This document shows positions 1 through 8,470 of a DNA stretch of 64,000 nucleotides, piece after piece. Within the stretch, counting starts at the first letter, position 1. Every line of letters starts with the position of its first letter. The position numbers and the translations under genes are program-made. The notes beneath the pieces are model-generated. The model saw nothing but the letters and a program-made list of their open reading frames with translations. It did no database searches and was not told the origin of the DNA. Where the stretch lies: assembly GCF_002154725.1 (NCBI RefSeq), contig NZ_MTAW01000221.1, positions 62,001 through 126,000 on the forward strand, read 5' to 3'. Origin of the DNA: Nostoc sp. 106C (GTDB lineage: Bacteria > Cyanobacteriota > Cyanobacteriia > Cyanobacteriales > Nostocaceae).

Positions 1-2
1 TT

Positions 3-1427
3 GGTCGGGCGGTTTTCGGTACCATCGGCATGATTCGCGATTTGGTAGAAACTGGTAGATCGATTCTCATGCTGGGGCGGCCAGGAGTCGGTAAAACTAC
101 TGCCTTACGGGAAATTGCCCGTGTTTTGGCAGATGAACTCAATAAACGAGTAGTAATTATCGATACCTCCAACGAAATTGCTGGGGATGGTGATGTTGCC
201 CACCCCGCTATTGGTCGCGCCAGAAGGATGCAAGTAGCTCATCCAGAGCTTCAGCATCAAGTGATGATTGAAGCAGTAGAAAACCATATGCCAGAAGTCA
301 TCGTGATTGATGAAATTGGCACAGAACTCGAAGCCTTGGCAGCTCGCACCATTGCGGAACGAGGTGTGCAGCTAGTAGGTACAGCTCATGGCAACCAGAT
401 AGAAAACCTGATTAAAAACCCCACACTTTCTGATTTGGTGGGGGGTATCCAAGCGGTGACTTTAGGAGATGACGAAGCAAGACGCCGAGGCAGTCAAAAG
501 ACTGTTTTGGAACGCAAAGCCCCTCCTACATTTGAGATTGCTGTGGAAATGTTAGAACGGCAACGCTGGGTAGTCCACGAAAGCGTGGCTGACACGGTAG
601 ATACTCTACTGAGGGGACGCCAGCCTAGCCCGCAAACTAGAACTGTTGACGAGCAAGGCAAGATATCAGTTACCCGCCAGCTGTCAGTAGTCAATGGTCG
701 CGGTGGTGGACATCAAGCAGGTGGGGAAGATTCTTTTGCTGGATCTCGACAAGCTAATGGCTGGCGTTCATCCGGACAAATGGTAGCCTTGCCACCCCCT
801 TCTGTAGAGCGGGAAAGAGTTACTGGACGCAGTGAATTTGACCGCTTGCTGGATGAATCTTTTAATTACGCAGATACCATTGATTTTAGTGTCAGCAAAC
901 AGCCGGGACCAAATGGCGAAGATTTGCCACTGCACGTTTACCCCTATGGCGTTAGCCGCCACCAACTAGAGCAGGTAATCAGCGTGCTATCTTTGCCAGT
1001 GGTATTGACAAAAGATATCGATAGTGCTGATGCAATTTTGGCACTGCGATCGCATGTCAAAAACCATGCCAAACTCAGGCAAATGGCCAAAGCTCGTCAT
1101 GTGCCGATTCACATGATCAAGTCCAGTACTATACCGCAAATTACCCGTGGCTTGCGGCGGTTACTGAACATTGATGACCCAGAAATAGCCGATGACCGAG
1201 AACTGCAACTGTTTTTACACAGTGGTAGCGATGACGAAATGGACGCCCTAGAAGAAGCTAGGCTGGCAGTAGAACAGATAGTTATTCCCAAAGGACAGCC
1301 AGTTGAGTTATTGCCCCGTTCTCCTCAAGTCCGCAAAATGCAGCATGAGTTGGTAGAACATTATCGGCTCAAGTCCCATAGTTTTGGTGAAGAACCAAAT
1401 CGTCGCTTAAGGATTTATCCGGCGTAA
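3..1427 (+). CDS. R3H domain AAA ATPase, Ycf45-like (5' end missing)
   Basis: The frame is open from the window edge, with coding sequence before the first visible Met at 30, so the N-terminus lies outside. From that Met, a Walker A loop GRPGVGKTT is at about residues 17-25 and a Walker B-like VIVIDEIG at about 90-97. The last 55 residues form an R3H domain (RKMQHELVEHYRLKSHSFG), a fold that binds single-stranded nucleic acid. This ATPase-plus-R3H arrangement is that of the cyanobacterial/plastid Ycf45 family. The precise role of the family is not settled; nucleic-acid-linked ATPase activity is inferred from the domains. The middle (about 200-275) is low-complexity linker. A short GC-rich hairpin follows the stop. 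Confidence 0.88.
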   Translation, partial: GRAVFGTIGMIRDLVETGRSILMLGRPGVGKTTALREIARVLADELNKRVVIIDTSNEIAGDGDVAHPAIGRARRMQVAHPELQHQVMIEAVENHMPEVIVIDEIGTELEALAARTIAERGVQLVGTAHGNQIENLIKNPTLSDLVGGIQAVTLGDDEARRRGSQKTVLERKAPPTFEIAVEMLERQRWVVHESVADTVDTLLRGRQPSPQTRTVDEQGKISVTRQLSVVNGRGGGHQAGGEDSFAGSRQANGWRSSGQMVALPPPSVERERVTGRSEFDRLLDESFNYADTIDFSVSKQPGPNGEDLPLHVYPYGVSRHQLEQVISVLSLPVVLTKDIDSADAILALRSHVKNHAKLRQMAKARHVPIHMIKSSTIPQITRGLRRLLNIDDPEIADDRELQLFLHSGSDDEMDALEEARLAVEQIVIPKGQPVELLPRSPQVRKMQHELVEHYRLKSHSFGEEPNRRLRIYPA

Positions 1428-1438
1428 TATCACTCCTA

Positions 1439-1466
1439 TCCCCTCTTCTAGTTTCAGGAGAGGGGA
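1439..1466 (+). terminator. Hairpin after the R3H ATPase gene
   Basis: Perfect 8-bp arms tcccctct (1439-1446) and agagggga (1459-1466) lie just after the stop codon at 1427. There is no strong T-run behind the stem, so it may only stabilise the 3' end or be a repeat rather than a true intrinsic terminator. Confidence 0.4.
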
Positions 1467-1807
1467 ATTAACGGGAGAAAGTCTATGTTTTATAGAAACT
1501 TCTCTTTAGGAAAAGTAAAACAAGATTTTAACTTAAAGAATTCAACCTACCAAGGTGGGCTTTGTAAGAATAGCCTTAGGCTTCAAGCCTGCGAGTGGTA
1601 TGTCGGGTATGCGAGAAAACCGTTTGGCTCGCCATTGAGGGGTCAGACCTACCATTTGCTAGCTACATCCGACAGAAAGCGGTGCGTGATTGCGCCACCA
1701 ATTCCTCCAGCGACACCAGTAAAAGTTACAAATTTATTCAAGAATCCATCGTTTGCTCTTTTAGAAAAGTTAGCAGGTTCCGGTCTAATTGGGTTGTAAT
1801 TGTGAGT
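1467..1807. other. Intergenic spacer, no supported gene
   Basis: About 340 bp between the R3H ATPase gene and the converging NmrA-type gene. Open frames exist on the plus strand but have no ribosome-binding site and no recognisable protein. A small palindrome aggcttcaagcct is present near 1577-1589. On the minus strand the NmrA frame stays open past its stop and contains a TTG-initiated 30-codon frame with a glycine-rich stretch; I do not call it a gene. Confidence 0.5.
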
Positions 1808-2713
1808 TCACATTTTGGACCCAACGTCGGACACGCTGTCATCTGGTTTTGCCCAGCCCCGATCGAGCAGATAGGATTCAAAGTCGGTCGGTTCAGGAAA
1901 ATCGCGCTTCAACTGAGCTAAATTTGCTCCGTAGCCAACGTTCTCAAACCAGCGATACATCGTGGTTACTTCCTCTCCGACTTGCTGCTCAAACGCTTCA
2001 AACGGAATTTGTTGGTAGCTGACTGGTTTGCCTAGAACGCGGCTAAATGCGGCAGCGATTTCCGTCATGGTCATGTCTACACCTGCGACTTCCTTTTCGC
2101 GATTCAAGAAATCTGCGGGACGCTCGAACACTTCGGCAACCATTTCCCCGTAATCTTCTTCGGAAATCTGCTGCAATTTTCTGTCAGGACTGAGCGGTTG
2201 GAAAAGCTTTCCCTGCTCAATCATTGAACGCATCGCGTTGTAATTGTAAAAGAAGAAAACCGGACGCATTATCGTGTAGGGCAAATCAAGCGATCGAATG
2301 TATTCTTCGACTTGAAACTTGCTGTCGAAATGCGCTATGCCCGTGTTGCGTTCTGCGCTCCCTACTGAACTGTAGACGAAATGCTCAATGCTCACTGCTT
2401 TCGCCGCGTCTGCGACCGCCTTGCCATCTCGGATCTCGGCTTCTAATCCGCCTTGAAAGAAGGTCTGCAACGAAAAAACACCATAAGCACCTTGCAGCGC
2501 ACGATCAAGGGAAGCGCGATCGCCAAACTCTCCTACTACAAGTTCTGCCCCCGCTTGTTGGAGTGCTTGGGCAGGGGGCTTGTTTGGATCACGCACAAAG
2601 GCACGCACCTTGAAGTTTCCATGCTTTAAAAGATGACGCGCTACCGCACCGCCCTGATTTCCCGTGGCTCCGGTGACTAAGATAATCCGTTCTGCGGTTG
2701 TTTGCTGTGTCAT
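1808..2713 (-). CDS. NmrA-type NAD(P)-binding SDR family protein
   Basis: The 301-aa product opens with a Rossmann motif TGATGNQGG (about residues 14-22), the atypical short-chain dehydrogenase signature of the NmrA/HSCARG/QOR2 group. Members bind NAD(P)(H) and act as redox sensors or quinone/isoflavone-type reductases. The later stretch (FVYSSVG, YTIMRPVFF) fits the extended-SDR fold; the classical YxxxK pair is not obvious, as is common in NmrA-like proteins. It is transcribed divergently from a LysR regulator 130 bp away, an arrangement that usually means the regulator controls this gene. Substrate unknown. The ATG at 2713 is well placed at the start of the Rossmann fold. Confidence 0.88.
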   Translation of the reverse strand: MTQQTTAERIILVTGATGNQGGAVARHLLKHGNFKVRAFVRDPNKPPAQALQQAGAELVVGEFGDRASLDRALQGAYGVFSLQTFFQGGLEAEIRDGKAVADAAKAVSIEHFVYSSVGSAERNTGIAHFDSKFQVEEYIRSLDLPYTIMRPVFFFYNYNAMRSMIEQGKLFQPLSPDRKLQQISEEDYGEMVAEVFERPADFLNREKEVAGVDMTMTEIAAAFSRVLGKPVSYQQIPFEAFEQQVGEEVTTMYRWFENVGYGANLAQLKRDFPEPTDFESYLLDRGWAKPDDSVSDVGSKM

Positions 2714-2843
2714 ATCTGTTTTCTCAATACTGTTTGTGAATTTGAAATTTATCTTGTCTAAACAGTAACTTGTACAGAAAAAAAGAAAAAGTAGTTAAAA
2801 TTCAAAACAGTTATGCAAAAAATTCAAAAATGCGTTGGCGCTA
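2714..2843. promoter_or_regulatory. Divergent promoter region, NmrA gene / LysR gene
   Basis: A 130-bp AT-rich spacer separates the divergently transcribed reductase and LysR genes. LysR-type proteins normally bind such shared spacers at T-N11-A sites. The spacer has AT-rich dyad-like stretches (gaatttgaaattta near 2738-2751), but I cannot single out one operator with confidence. Confidence 0.4.
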
Positions 2844-3761
2844 ATGGACAAGCTGAAAAGCCTCATAATTTTTATGCGCTCCGCTCAATATTGCAGCTTT
2901 TCGGAAGCAGCACGACAGTTAGGAATGGCTCCTTCAGCCGTGAGTCGAGCCGTATTGCGTTTAGAAGATGAATTGGGGGTGCGCTTGCTCCAGCGGACGA
3001 CTCGCAGTTTGACACTGACCGAAAATGGCAATAGATTTTATCAACGCTGTCAGCAAGTTCTCAACGATTTGGAAGAAGCCGAACTCGAAGTCAAACAATC
3101 GCAATTAATGCCGATTGGAACATTGCGGCTCGATCTGAGCTTTGTATTTGGCAAAATGCATATCGCTCCGTCTCTGCTGCGATTTGCTGCACAATATCCT
3201 AAGCTACATCTGAATGTTTCTTTTAACGATCGCTTGATCGATCTGATTGAGGAAGGTATTGATGCGACTGTGCGGATTGGAATAAGTAACGATAGCCGTT
3301 TAATCATGCACCACCTAGCAACTGCACGCTACATCACTTGTGCCTCGCCGCAGTATCTCGCCCAGTATAGTACACCCACAACGCCCACAGAACTGTTACA
3401 GCATCGCTGTGTCAACTTTATCTATCCACAGACTGGGCGAGAGCCTAAATGGAAGTTTGAACAAGACGGAAAATTGATTGAGCTTTCTGTTGACAGTTAT
3501 CTGCGATTCGATAATTCAGAAGTTATTTTAGAGGCGGTCATTCAAGGAGCCGGTATAGTTCAATTTCCCAAATTTATAGCAGCGAAAGCGATCGCGCGTG
3601 GAGACCTCCAACCAATTCTCCAATCCTACGCGACCCAAGTTGGATTACCAATCGCAGTATTGTATCCGCAAAAACGCTATCTCTCAGCTAAAGTTCGCGT
3701 CTTTGTTGAGTTTATGACAGAATTGACGGCTGCATTAAAGCGAGTTGATGTTGTAGATTGA
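2844..3761 (+). CDS. LysR family transcriptional regulator
   Basis: A 305-aa protein with the LysR winged-helix at residues 1-60 (FSEAARQLGMAPSAVSRAVLRL is the recognition-helix region) followed by a type-2 periplasmic-binding-like effector domain (about 90-290). It resembles the proteobacterial-type regulators often found next to oxidoreductase genes. I chose the ATG at 2844 (MDKLKSL), where LysR proteins normally begin, over a TTG three codons upstream. It is divergent from the NmrA-type gene, its likely target, and such regulators commonly repress their own gene. The effector cannot be read from sequence. Confidence 0.92.
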   Translation: MDKLKSLIIFMRSAQYCSFSEAARQLGMAPSAVSRAVLRLEDELGVRLLQRTTRSLTLTENGNRFYQRCQQVLNDLEEAELEVKQSQLMPIGTLRLDLSFVFGKMHIAPSLLRFAAQYPKLHLNVSFNDRLIDLIEEGIDATVRIGISNDSRLIMHHLATARYITCASPQYLAQYSTPTTPTELLQHRCVNFIYPQTGREPKWKFEQDGKLIELSVDSYLRFDNSEVILEAVIQGAGIVQFPKFIAAKAIARGDLQPILQSYATQVGLPIAVLYPQKRYLSAKVRVFVEFMTELTAALKRVDVVD

Positions 3762-4191
3762 AAGCTCCAACCACTGAACGGCAGGCTTTGGGTTAGAAAA
3801 CAGCGCAGAAACCACTTAATCGATTTATCTATTAAATCAAGCTTTTAGTTGACAGTTTATGATTGACTCCAAAAAAACTGGAGCAAAGCAGCTTCATTCA
3901 TCTTTGCGCTTTTGCGCGATCGCCAATTAATTTCCAGCATTTATACTTATTTAATTAAGATTTACCGTGGTCCAAGTAACAAGTAAGATTTATCTAGCTA
4001 ATAATATTTAATCCCTCCTTCCGATAGAGATAACCTTACAGAATCTAAGTTGAATAGAAAGAGTTAGATCTTGCAAACCTACTGAATTGAGAGAACTAAT
4101 TTTTATTCTTTCAAAAAGTTGGTGGCAGTGATATTGCAATTAACAGATTAAATTCTGTGAGGCATTTCAGGAATTAGAGGGGAAACAGAAG
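3762..4191. other. Intergenic spacer, 430 bp
   Basis: AT-rich DNA between the LysR gene and the DUF4383 gene. It contains a small hairpin ctccaaaaaaactggag (about 3867-3883), suitable as a 3' structure for the LysR transcript, and presumably the promoter of the DUF4383 gene. I find no plausible reading frame or RNA gene. Confidence 0.5.
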
Positions 4192-4671
4192 ATGGAAAAC
4201 ACGAACGCGGCAAAAATGGCAGAGCGTTATTGTGCTTTGGGCATTGGAATTAGCTATTTACTGTTAGGTTTAGCTGGATTTATCCCAGCTTTAGTATCAG
4301 TACCAGGAACTGATACATCTTATATCCCGCTTAATGAATCTCCTACCGCTTATGCTGCGGGATTTGGCTATATATTTGGGTTATTTCCCACCAATTTCTT
4401 GCATAACATAGTACGCTGTGGCGTAGGCTTGTGGGGAATTTCTTCTTTTCTCAGTGCTAGTAGTTCTCGCATTTTTAATCGTGGTTTTGCCATAGCTTAT
4501 ATTGTGCTGGCAATCATGGGATTGTTGCCATTTGCTAAAACCTTCTTCGGTTTTATGCCACTATTTGGTAATGATGTTTGGGTGAATTTCCTAGCTGCGA
4601 TTGCAGCTCTTTACTATGGCATTATCATACCAGCCAAAGTAGAAGGTGTGAGTGTAGCACAAAGGTCTTAA
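4192..4671 (+). CDS. DUF4383 family membrane protein
   Basis: A 159-aa protein with four predicted membrane helices (about residues 15-35, 60-85, 98-120 and 128-150) separated by short loops. The pattern (AERYCALGIGISYLLLGLAG, FPTNFLHNIVRCGVGLWG) is that of DUF4383, a small integral membrane family common in cyanobacteria and actinobacteria without assigned function. The start is supported by a purine-rich ribosome-binding site (gaggggaaacagaag) just before the ATG. It appears to be a single-gene transcript. Confidence 0.82.
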   Translation: MENTNAAKMAERYCALGIGISYLLLGLAGFIPALVSVPGTDTSYIPLNESPTAYAAGFGYIFGLFPTNFLHNIVRCGVGLWGISSFLSASSSRIFNRGFAIAYIVLAIMGLLPFAKTFFGFMPLFGNDVWVNFLAAIAALYYGIIIPAKVEGVSVAQRS

Positions 4672-4757
4672 AATACCTGCTGCTACTCTATTTGAATAGG
4701 GGTGTAGGAATCTCACCACACCCTACATTCTGTCTCAACTAAGATAGCGCGAGAGAG

Positions 4758-5390
4758 TTAGTTTGATAATGACATAGGGGCAACAATAATCCCTACTAAA
4801 ACTCGCAGTAATTCTTCTAATTCTTCAGGAACGCGATAGAGTTTCAAGTCTTGAAAAATCAGTCTTTCTTGACGGTAAAATATGCCAAACCGCCAATCTT
4901 CGCCTGTGGTTACAGCACCATAAAGTAGAGGCGTTTCTGATTGTATCCATTGGTCAAGTGCAATCAATTCCACTGCTAGTTGAGTAAATCCCCGACCTAA
5001 ATCAGATTGTTTAGCTTCAACTACTAACATTCCCACGTTACTATTTATATAGTAATCAAAGCTACCTTTTAGCTGTTCGTTAACATTAATCGGATATTCA
5101 ATATTTAATTGGGTTTGAGTTTCGGCACAAATTTCTAATAAGGTAGGGGCAATTAATACCTCCCTCCTTGCCATTTCACTGATCGGGTTAACGTAGGCTA
5201 AATTTCTTTGCAAATAGCGGCTCAAAAAATCTAAACATTTCAGTTCGCCTAGAGATTTTGGTAAATCAAGCCGCTTGCGTTCATAAGTACAATTAAATTC
5301 TGCCAGGATGTCAGCTGGTGCATAAGGCAATTCAAAATATTTGCTAAATGTATAGCTTGTACCAGGTTGCAGAATGTGTGGACGGTTCAT
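4758..5390 (-). CDS. Conserved protein with PD-(D/E)XK nuclease-like core
   Basis: A 210-aa protein. Around residues 110-135 it has GSFDYYINS followed by MLVVEAKQ, matching the Asp...Glu-x-Lys spacing of the PD-(D/E)XK nuclease fold; helices follow (FTQLAVELIALDQW). Similar stand-alone proteins are frequent in filamentous cyanobacteria and are annotated as hypothetical or restriction-endonuclease-like. No methyltransferase or other restriction partner is adjacent, so a classical restriction-modification role is unlikely here. It lies 11 bp downstream of a GAF-LuxR gene on the same strand, so the two are probably co-transcribed. Nuclease activity is inferred only from the motif. Confidence 0.62.
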   Translation of the reverse strand: MNRPHILQPGTSYTFSKYFELPYAPADILAEFNCTYERKRLDLPKSLGELKCLDFLSRYLQRNLAYVNPISEMARREVLIAPTLLEICAETQTQLNIEYPINVNEQLKGSFDYYINSNVGMLVVEAKQSDLGRGFTQLAVELIALDQWIQSETPLLYGAVTTGEDWRFGIFYRQERLIFQDLKLYRVPEELEELLRVLVGIIVAPMSLSN

Positions 5391-5401
5391 TAAAGTATCC
5401 T

Positions 5402-6115
5402 CTATGCACTCAAAACATCTTGCAATCTTGCTACCATTTCGGCACGATTGACAACCTCTAACTTGCGAAACATTCTTTTCAGGGCTTGCTTAACTGAATT
5501 TTCTGTAATCCAAAGTTTTGTACCAATTTCAGCATTAGTTAAACCTTGGGCTACCAACTCTGCGATTTGTAGTTCACGGGGGGTCAAGCGATTGGTTAGA
5601 GTTGAGTAAAATCTTTGCGGTTGTTGCTGGAGCATAGCTAAACAAGCTGACAGATGAAGACATAAAGCGCTCAAATCAGCAAGATTCTCTACATTAAAAG
5701 CGGGTGTATTACCGACGCGAGCAAAGTTAATAGTACCAATTAGGCGACCACCACCAACAATGGGGCCTGTCATGATGTGTTCGTGGTCGTAGTACGCGCA
5801 ACAATGTTGATACAATTCGCATTGCTTCCAGCCGCCTGGGGGAAGTACCAATTCTTCATGGGCTGGCGCATGGCGCTTGACGACGTAGCGCATGACTGGA
5901 TCTACGGCTCTACCTACTTGCTCATAGCGCTCTACCAAAGAATCAGGGACACCGTGAACATCAACACTAGCTAGACGGGATTGTTCATCGGTAAGATAGA
6001 TACCCCAACGTTGCACACCAAAATACTTTCCAACTTCATCCATGAAAGCTAGCCGTAATTTGCGTTCATCACTGGCAGAAGCTATAGCATGAAATAAACT
6101 TTGCAAATTAGCCAT
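5402..6115 (-). CDS. GAF-LuxR transcriptional regulator (copy 1)
   Basis: A 237-aa protein with an N-terminal GAF-like sensory domain (about residues 10-160) and a C-terminal LuxR/FixJ helix-turn-helix (about 172-235, LTPRELQIAELVAQGLTNAE then LWITENSVKQALKRMFRKL). There is no receiver domain, so the signal is probably a small ligand or redox state sensed by the GAF part. I start it at the ATG at 6115 because the paralogue at 6922-7602 begins at the same point (MAN...); the GTG two codons upstream is less likely. It is followed after 11 bp by the PD-(D/E)XK-like gene and divergent from the DJ-1/PfpI gene. Confidence 0.88.
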   Translation of the reverse strand: MANLQSLFHAIASASDERKLRLAFMDEVGKYFGVQRWGIYLTDEQSRLASVDVHGVPDSLVERYEQVGRAVDPVMRYVVKRHAPAHEELVLPPGGWKQCELYQHCCAYYDHEHIMTGPIVGGGRLIGTINFARVGNTPAFNVENLADLSALCLHLSACLAMLQQQPQRFYSTLTNRLTPRELQIAELVAQGLTNAEIGTKLWITENSVKQALKRMFRKLEVVNRAEMVARLQDVLSA

Positions 6116-6221
6116 TTTCACTCAACAAAGTGTACTCGATCGAGGACTAGGCATAGCTCAGTAGTCAATCTTACTCTAGCAGTGATGAAATCCAAACGCG
6201 AAGTATAGGGAAATCAGAGTT

Positions 6222-6917
6222 ATGGATAGTCCAGCAGAGTACAAAATTGGTTTGCTAATTTATCCTGGGATGACGCAATTAGATATTACTGGGCCACAGC
6301 AAGTTTTTAGTTTGATGCCCAACACTAAAGTTTATTGGTTGTGGAAGACTCTAGAGCCAGTCACTAGTAGCGATGGTCTAACTATTTTGCCAAGTACCAC
6401 TTTTGCGGACTCTCCACCTTTGGACGTTTTGTGTGTACCAGGCGGGCCTGGACAGGTTGAGATGATGAGAGATGCGGAAGTACTGGAATTTCTGCAACAA
6501 CAAAGCCAGACAGCCAAATATATCACCTCAGTTTGTACTGGCTCCTTAATTCTGGCTGCGGCTGGATTGCTGCAAGGCTATCGCGCTGCTTGTCATTGGG
6601 CTTTTCGCGATCAGTTAGCCATTCTGGGTGTTGAGGTGGTAACTGAAAGAGTAGTGATTGATCGCAACCGGATTACTGGCGGTGGTGTGACTGCTGGTAT
6701 TGATTTTGGACTAGCGATCGCTGCTCATTTATGCGGTGAACAAACAGCTAAAATAATTCAGTTATTGATGGAGTATAACCCCGCACCACCTTTTAATGTT
6801 GGCTCACCGGAAAATGCTGGTCAGGTGTTAGTTCAGCAGGTACAAAAAATTGGTGAACAGCTAATTGCGGCATCCTTAAAACAGACAAAGGAGACTGCTA
6901 AATTGCTGGGAATCTAA
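6222..6917 (+). CDS. DJ-1/PfpI family protein, isonitrile hydratase-like
   Basis: A 231-aa glutamine-amidotransferase-like protein. The nucleophile elbow is SVCTGSL with Cys105, and the N-terminal LDITGP contributes Asp21; this Asp/Cys pair is the signature of the cyclohexyl-isocyanide hydratase (InhA) branch. VPGGPG around residues 72-77 is also typical. Family members hydrate isonitriles to N-formamides or serve as the sensory half of GlxA-type AraC regulators; this one has no AraC domain and is a stand-alone enzyme candidate. It sits between two GAF-LuxR regulators transcribed on the opposite strand: divergent from copy 1, and tail-to-tail with copy 2 (4 bp apart). The true substrate is unknown. 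Confidence 0.85.
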   Translation: MDSPAEYKIGLLIYPGMTQLDITGPQQVFSLMPNTKVYWLWKTLEPVTSSDGLTILPSTTFADSPPLDVLCVPGGPGQVEMMRDAEVLEFLQQQSQTAKYITSVCTGSLILAAAGLLQGYRAACHWAFRDQLAILGVEVVTERVVIDRNRITGGGVTAGIDFGLAIAAHLCGEQTAKIIQLLMEYNPAPPFNVGSPENAGQVLVQQVQKIGEQLIAASLKQTKETAKLLGI

Positions 6918-6921
6918 TGAT

Positions 6922-7602
6922 TTATTGGGGTGGAGGGGAAGATATCGAATGCAGCTTTGCTACCATCTCTGTACGCGCTGACACCCCAAGCTTGCGGAAC
7001 ATTCTTTTGAGGGCTTGCTTGACGGAATTTTGGGTAATCCAAAGCTTACCAGCGATTTCCGCATTAGTTAAACCTTGGGCAACTAATTCTGCAATTTCTA
7101 ATTCACGCGGTGTTAAAGGATTAGGTAAAGAAGATTTAAAAGTTGTTGGTTTCGCGCGCAGGGTAGCAAGTTTTGCTGATATGTGAATGCATAAGGCACT
7201 CAAATCGGCTAAATCGTTACCGTCAAAGGCTGGACTTCCCTCAGCACGAGCCAAGTTTAGCGTTCCTACAAGACGACCATCACAGATAATTGGACCAGTC
7301 ATCACGTGTTCGTGGTCATGGCGGGGGCAAATATCCTTCCAATCTTCTGGAGATAATATTAATTGCTCATGAGCAGGAGCGTGACGTTCAGCCACATAGC
7401 GTCCTACCGGATTGCCTTGTAAGCATACAGCTGGAATACCAGGAACATCAATCTCAGTCTTTGACTGGTCATCTATGAGATAGAGACCCCAATGTTGCAC
7501 GCCAAAATGCTCGCCAAGCGTGTCCATCAGAGCTTGTTTAAGTTCTTGCTCATTGCGGACGTTGGCGATCGCAGCAAATGCAGCATGAAGAGAATTAGCC
7601 AT
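6922..7602 (-). CDS. GAF-LuxR transcriptional regulator (copy 2)
   Basis: A 226-aa paralogue of the regulator at 5402-6115. It has a GAF-like domain (about residues 10-150) and a LuxR-type DNA-binding domain (about 160-222, LTPRELEIAELVAQGLTNAE, LWITQNSVKQALKRMFRKLG) that is nearly identical to copy 1. The GAF halves differ more, including a shorter segment around residues 60-85, suggesting the same DNA target class but different inputs. It converges with the DJ-1/PfpI gene (4 bp between stops) and is divergent from the DUF3386 gene. Co-regulation of the three neighbours is inference from this layout. Confidence 0.87.
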   Translation of the reverse strand: MANSLHAAFAAIANVRNEQELKQALMDTLGEHFGVQHWGLYLIDDQSKTEIDVPGIPAVCLQGNPVGRYVAERHAPAHEQLILSPEDWKDICPRHDHEHVMTGPIICDGRLVGTLNLARAEGSPAFDGNDLADLSALCIHISAKLATLRAKPTTFKSSLPNPLTPRELEIAELVAQGLTNAEIAGKLWITQNSVKQALKRMFRKLGVSARTEMVAKLHSISSPPPQ

Positions 7603-7703
7603 AAGTGTACCCAGTTGGGGACTATGCGGGGCTTCACAATTACTTCTATGCTAATACCAGCTAAGATAAAACGCTAATATCACTAGTCGCTATAGGTGAA
7701 CGC

Positions 7704-8360
7704 ATGACAGTTACACAAATTTCTGCTCAGGAACTTTTCCGGGCTGCTTATGAAAACCGTTACACTTGGGACAAGAATTTTCCTGGCTACACGGCTGATA
7801 TCACCTTTAAGCATGACGATCGAGTTATTACAGGTAAAGTAATTATCAGCGCCAATCTCAAGGCAGAAGTATTAGATGTAGAGGACGAACAAGCAAGCAA
7901 GGCGATTCACAACCAAGCTTGGGAAATCGCAATTCACCGCGTCCGTCGTTCCTTTGAAGATACTCACAGTGCAAATAGTTTTAGCTATGGTGCTACAGAC
8001 GAAAATGGTGCGGTTGAGATTTTAGTTGGTGGTAAAGCTGAGGGCGATAAATACAAAGTCCGCAATAATGAGGTGAGCCACGTTCACCGTCTTATTCACG
8101 GTACTTTTGTGACAATTGACACCTTTAGCAGCCATCAGACTGGGGAAGGCTATCTGTCTCACACCTACGACTCTGTATATAATGACCCCAAAACGGGCGA
8201 ACAAAAGGGTGGTAGAAGCGAGTTTACCGATGAATATGAAAAAGTCGGTAAGTATTTCATTCTTAATCGTCGCGAGATTCGCACCGAGACAGAAGGGAAA
8301 GTATCAACTCAGGAATTTATCTTCTCTAACATCAAGTTGTTAGAGCCTGTTGCTGCTTAA
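7704..8360 (+). CDS. DUF3386 family protein
   Basis: A 218-aa soluble, beta-rich protein of the DUF3386 family, which occurs mainly in cyanobacteria and plants and has no established function. Recognisable family features are the N-terminal LFRAAYENRYTWD, the central SFSYGATDENGAVEILVGG and the C-terminal REIRTET stretch. No signal peptide or membrane helix is seen. It is divergent from GAF-LuxR copy 2 and followed by a long hairpin at 8369-8423. A link to the adjacent regulators is only positional. Confidence 0.85.
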   Translation: MTVTQISAQELFRAAYENRYTWDKNFPGYTADITFKHDDRVITGKVIISANLKAEVLDVEDEQASKAIHNQAWEIAIHRVRRSFEDTHSANSFSYGATDENGAVEILVGGKAEGDKYKVRNNEVSHVHRLIHGTFVTIDTFSSHQTGEGYLSHTYDSVYNDPKTGEQKGGRSEFTDEYEKVGKYFILNRREIRTETEGKVSTQEFIFSNIKLLEPVAA

Positions 8361-8368
8361 TAAGTAGT

Positions 8369-8423
8369 GTAGAGTGGGCAATGCCCATCATATCCGGGTT
8401 TTGGTGGGCATTGCCCACCCTAC
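8369..8423 (+). terminator. Long hairpin after DUF3386 gene
   Basis: Arms of 19 bp at 8369-8387 and 8405-8423 pair with one mismatch around a 17-nt loop, beginning eight bases after the stop codon. The arm contains tgggcaatgccca, itself self-complementary. It should block or stabilise the transcript end, but the sequence type (agggtgggcaatgccca) is also a widespread dispersed repeat in filamentous cyanobacteria. Confidence 0.6.
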
Positions 8424-8470
8424 TTTATAGGCGATCGCATCTTTAAGTGAGTGCGATCGCTTTCGTTTTT

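Noticed and set aside
1660-1807. Minus-strand frame after the NmrA stop with a GVAGGIGGAI-like glycine stretch, possible 30-codon peptide
   Set aside because: Only a TTG start and a weak ribosome-binding site; coding nature cannot be supported from one sequence.
1485-1921. Plus-strand ORFs of 104 and 108 codons between the R3H and NmrA genes
   Set aside because: They overlap each other and the NmrA gene on the opposite strand, with no family resemblance and repeat-like content.
5018-5120. Classical restriction-modification system at the PD-(D/E)XK-like gene
   Set aside because: No DNA methyltransferase or specificity subunit lies in the neighbourhood.
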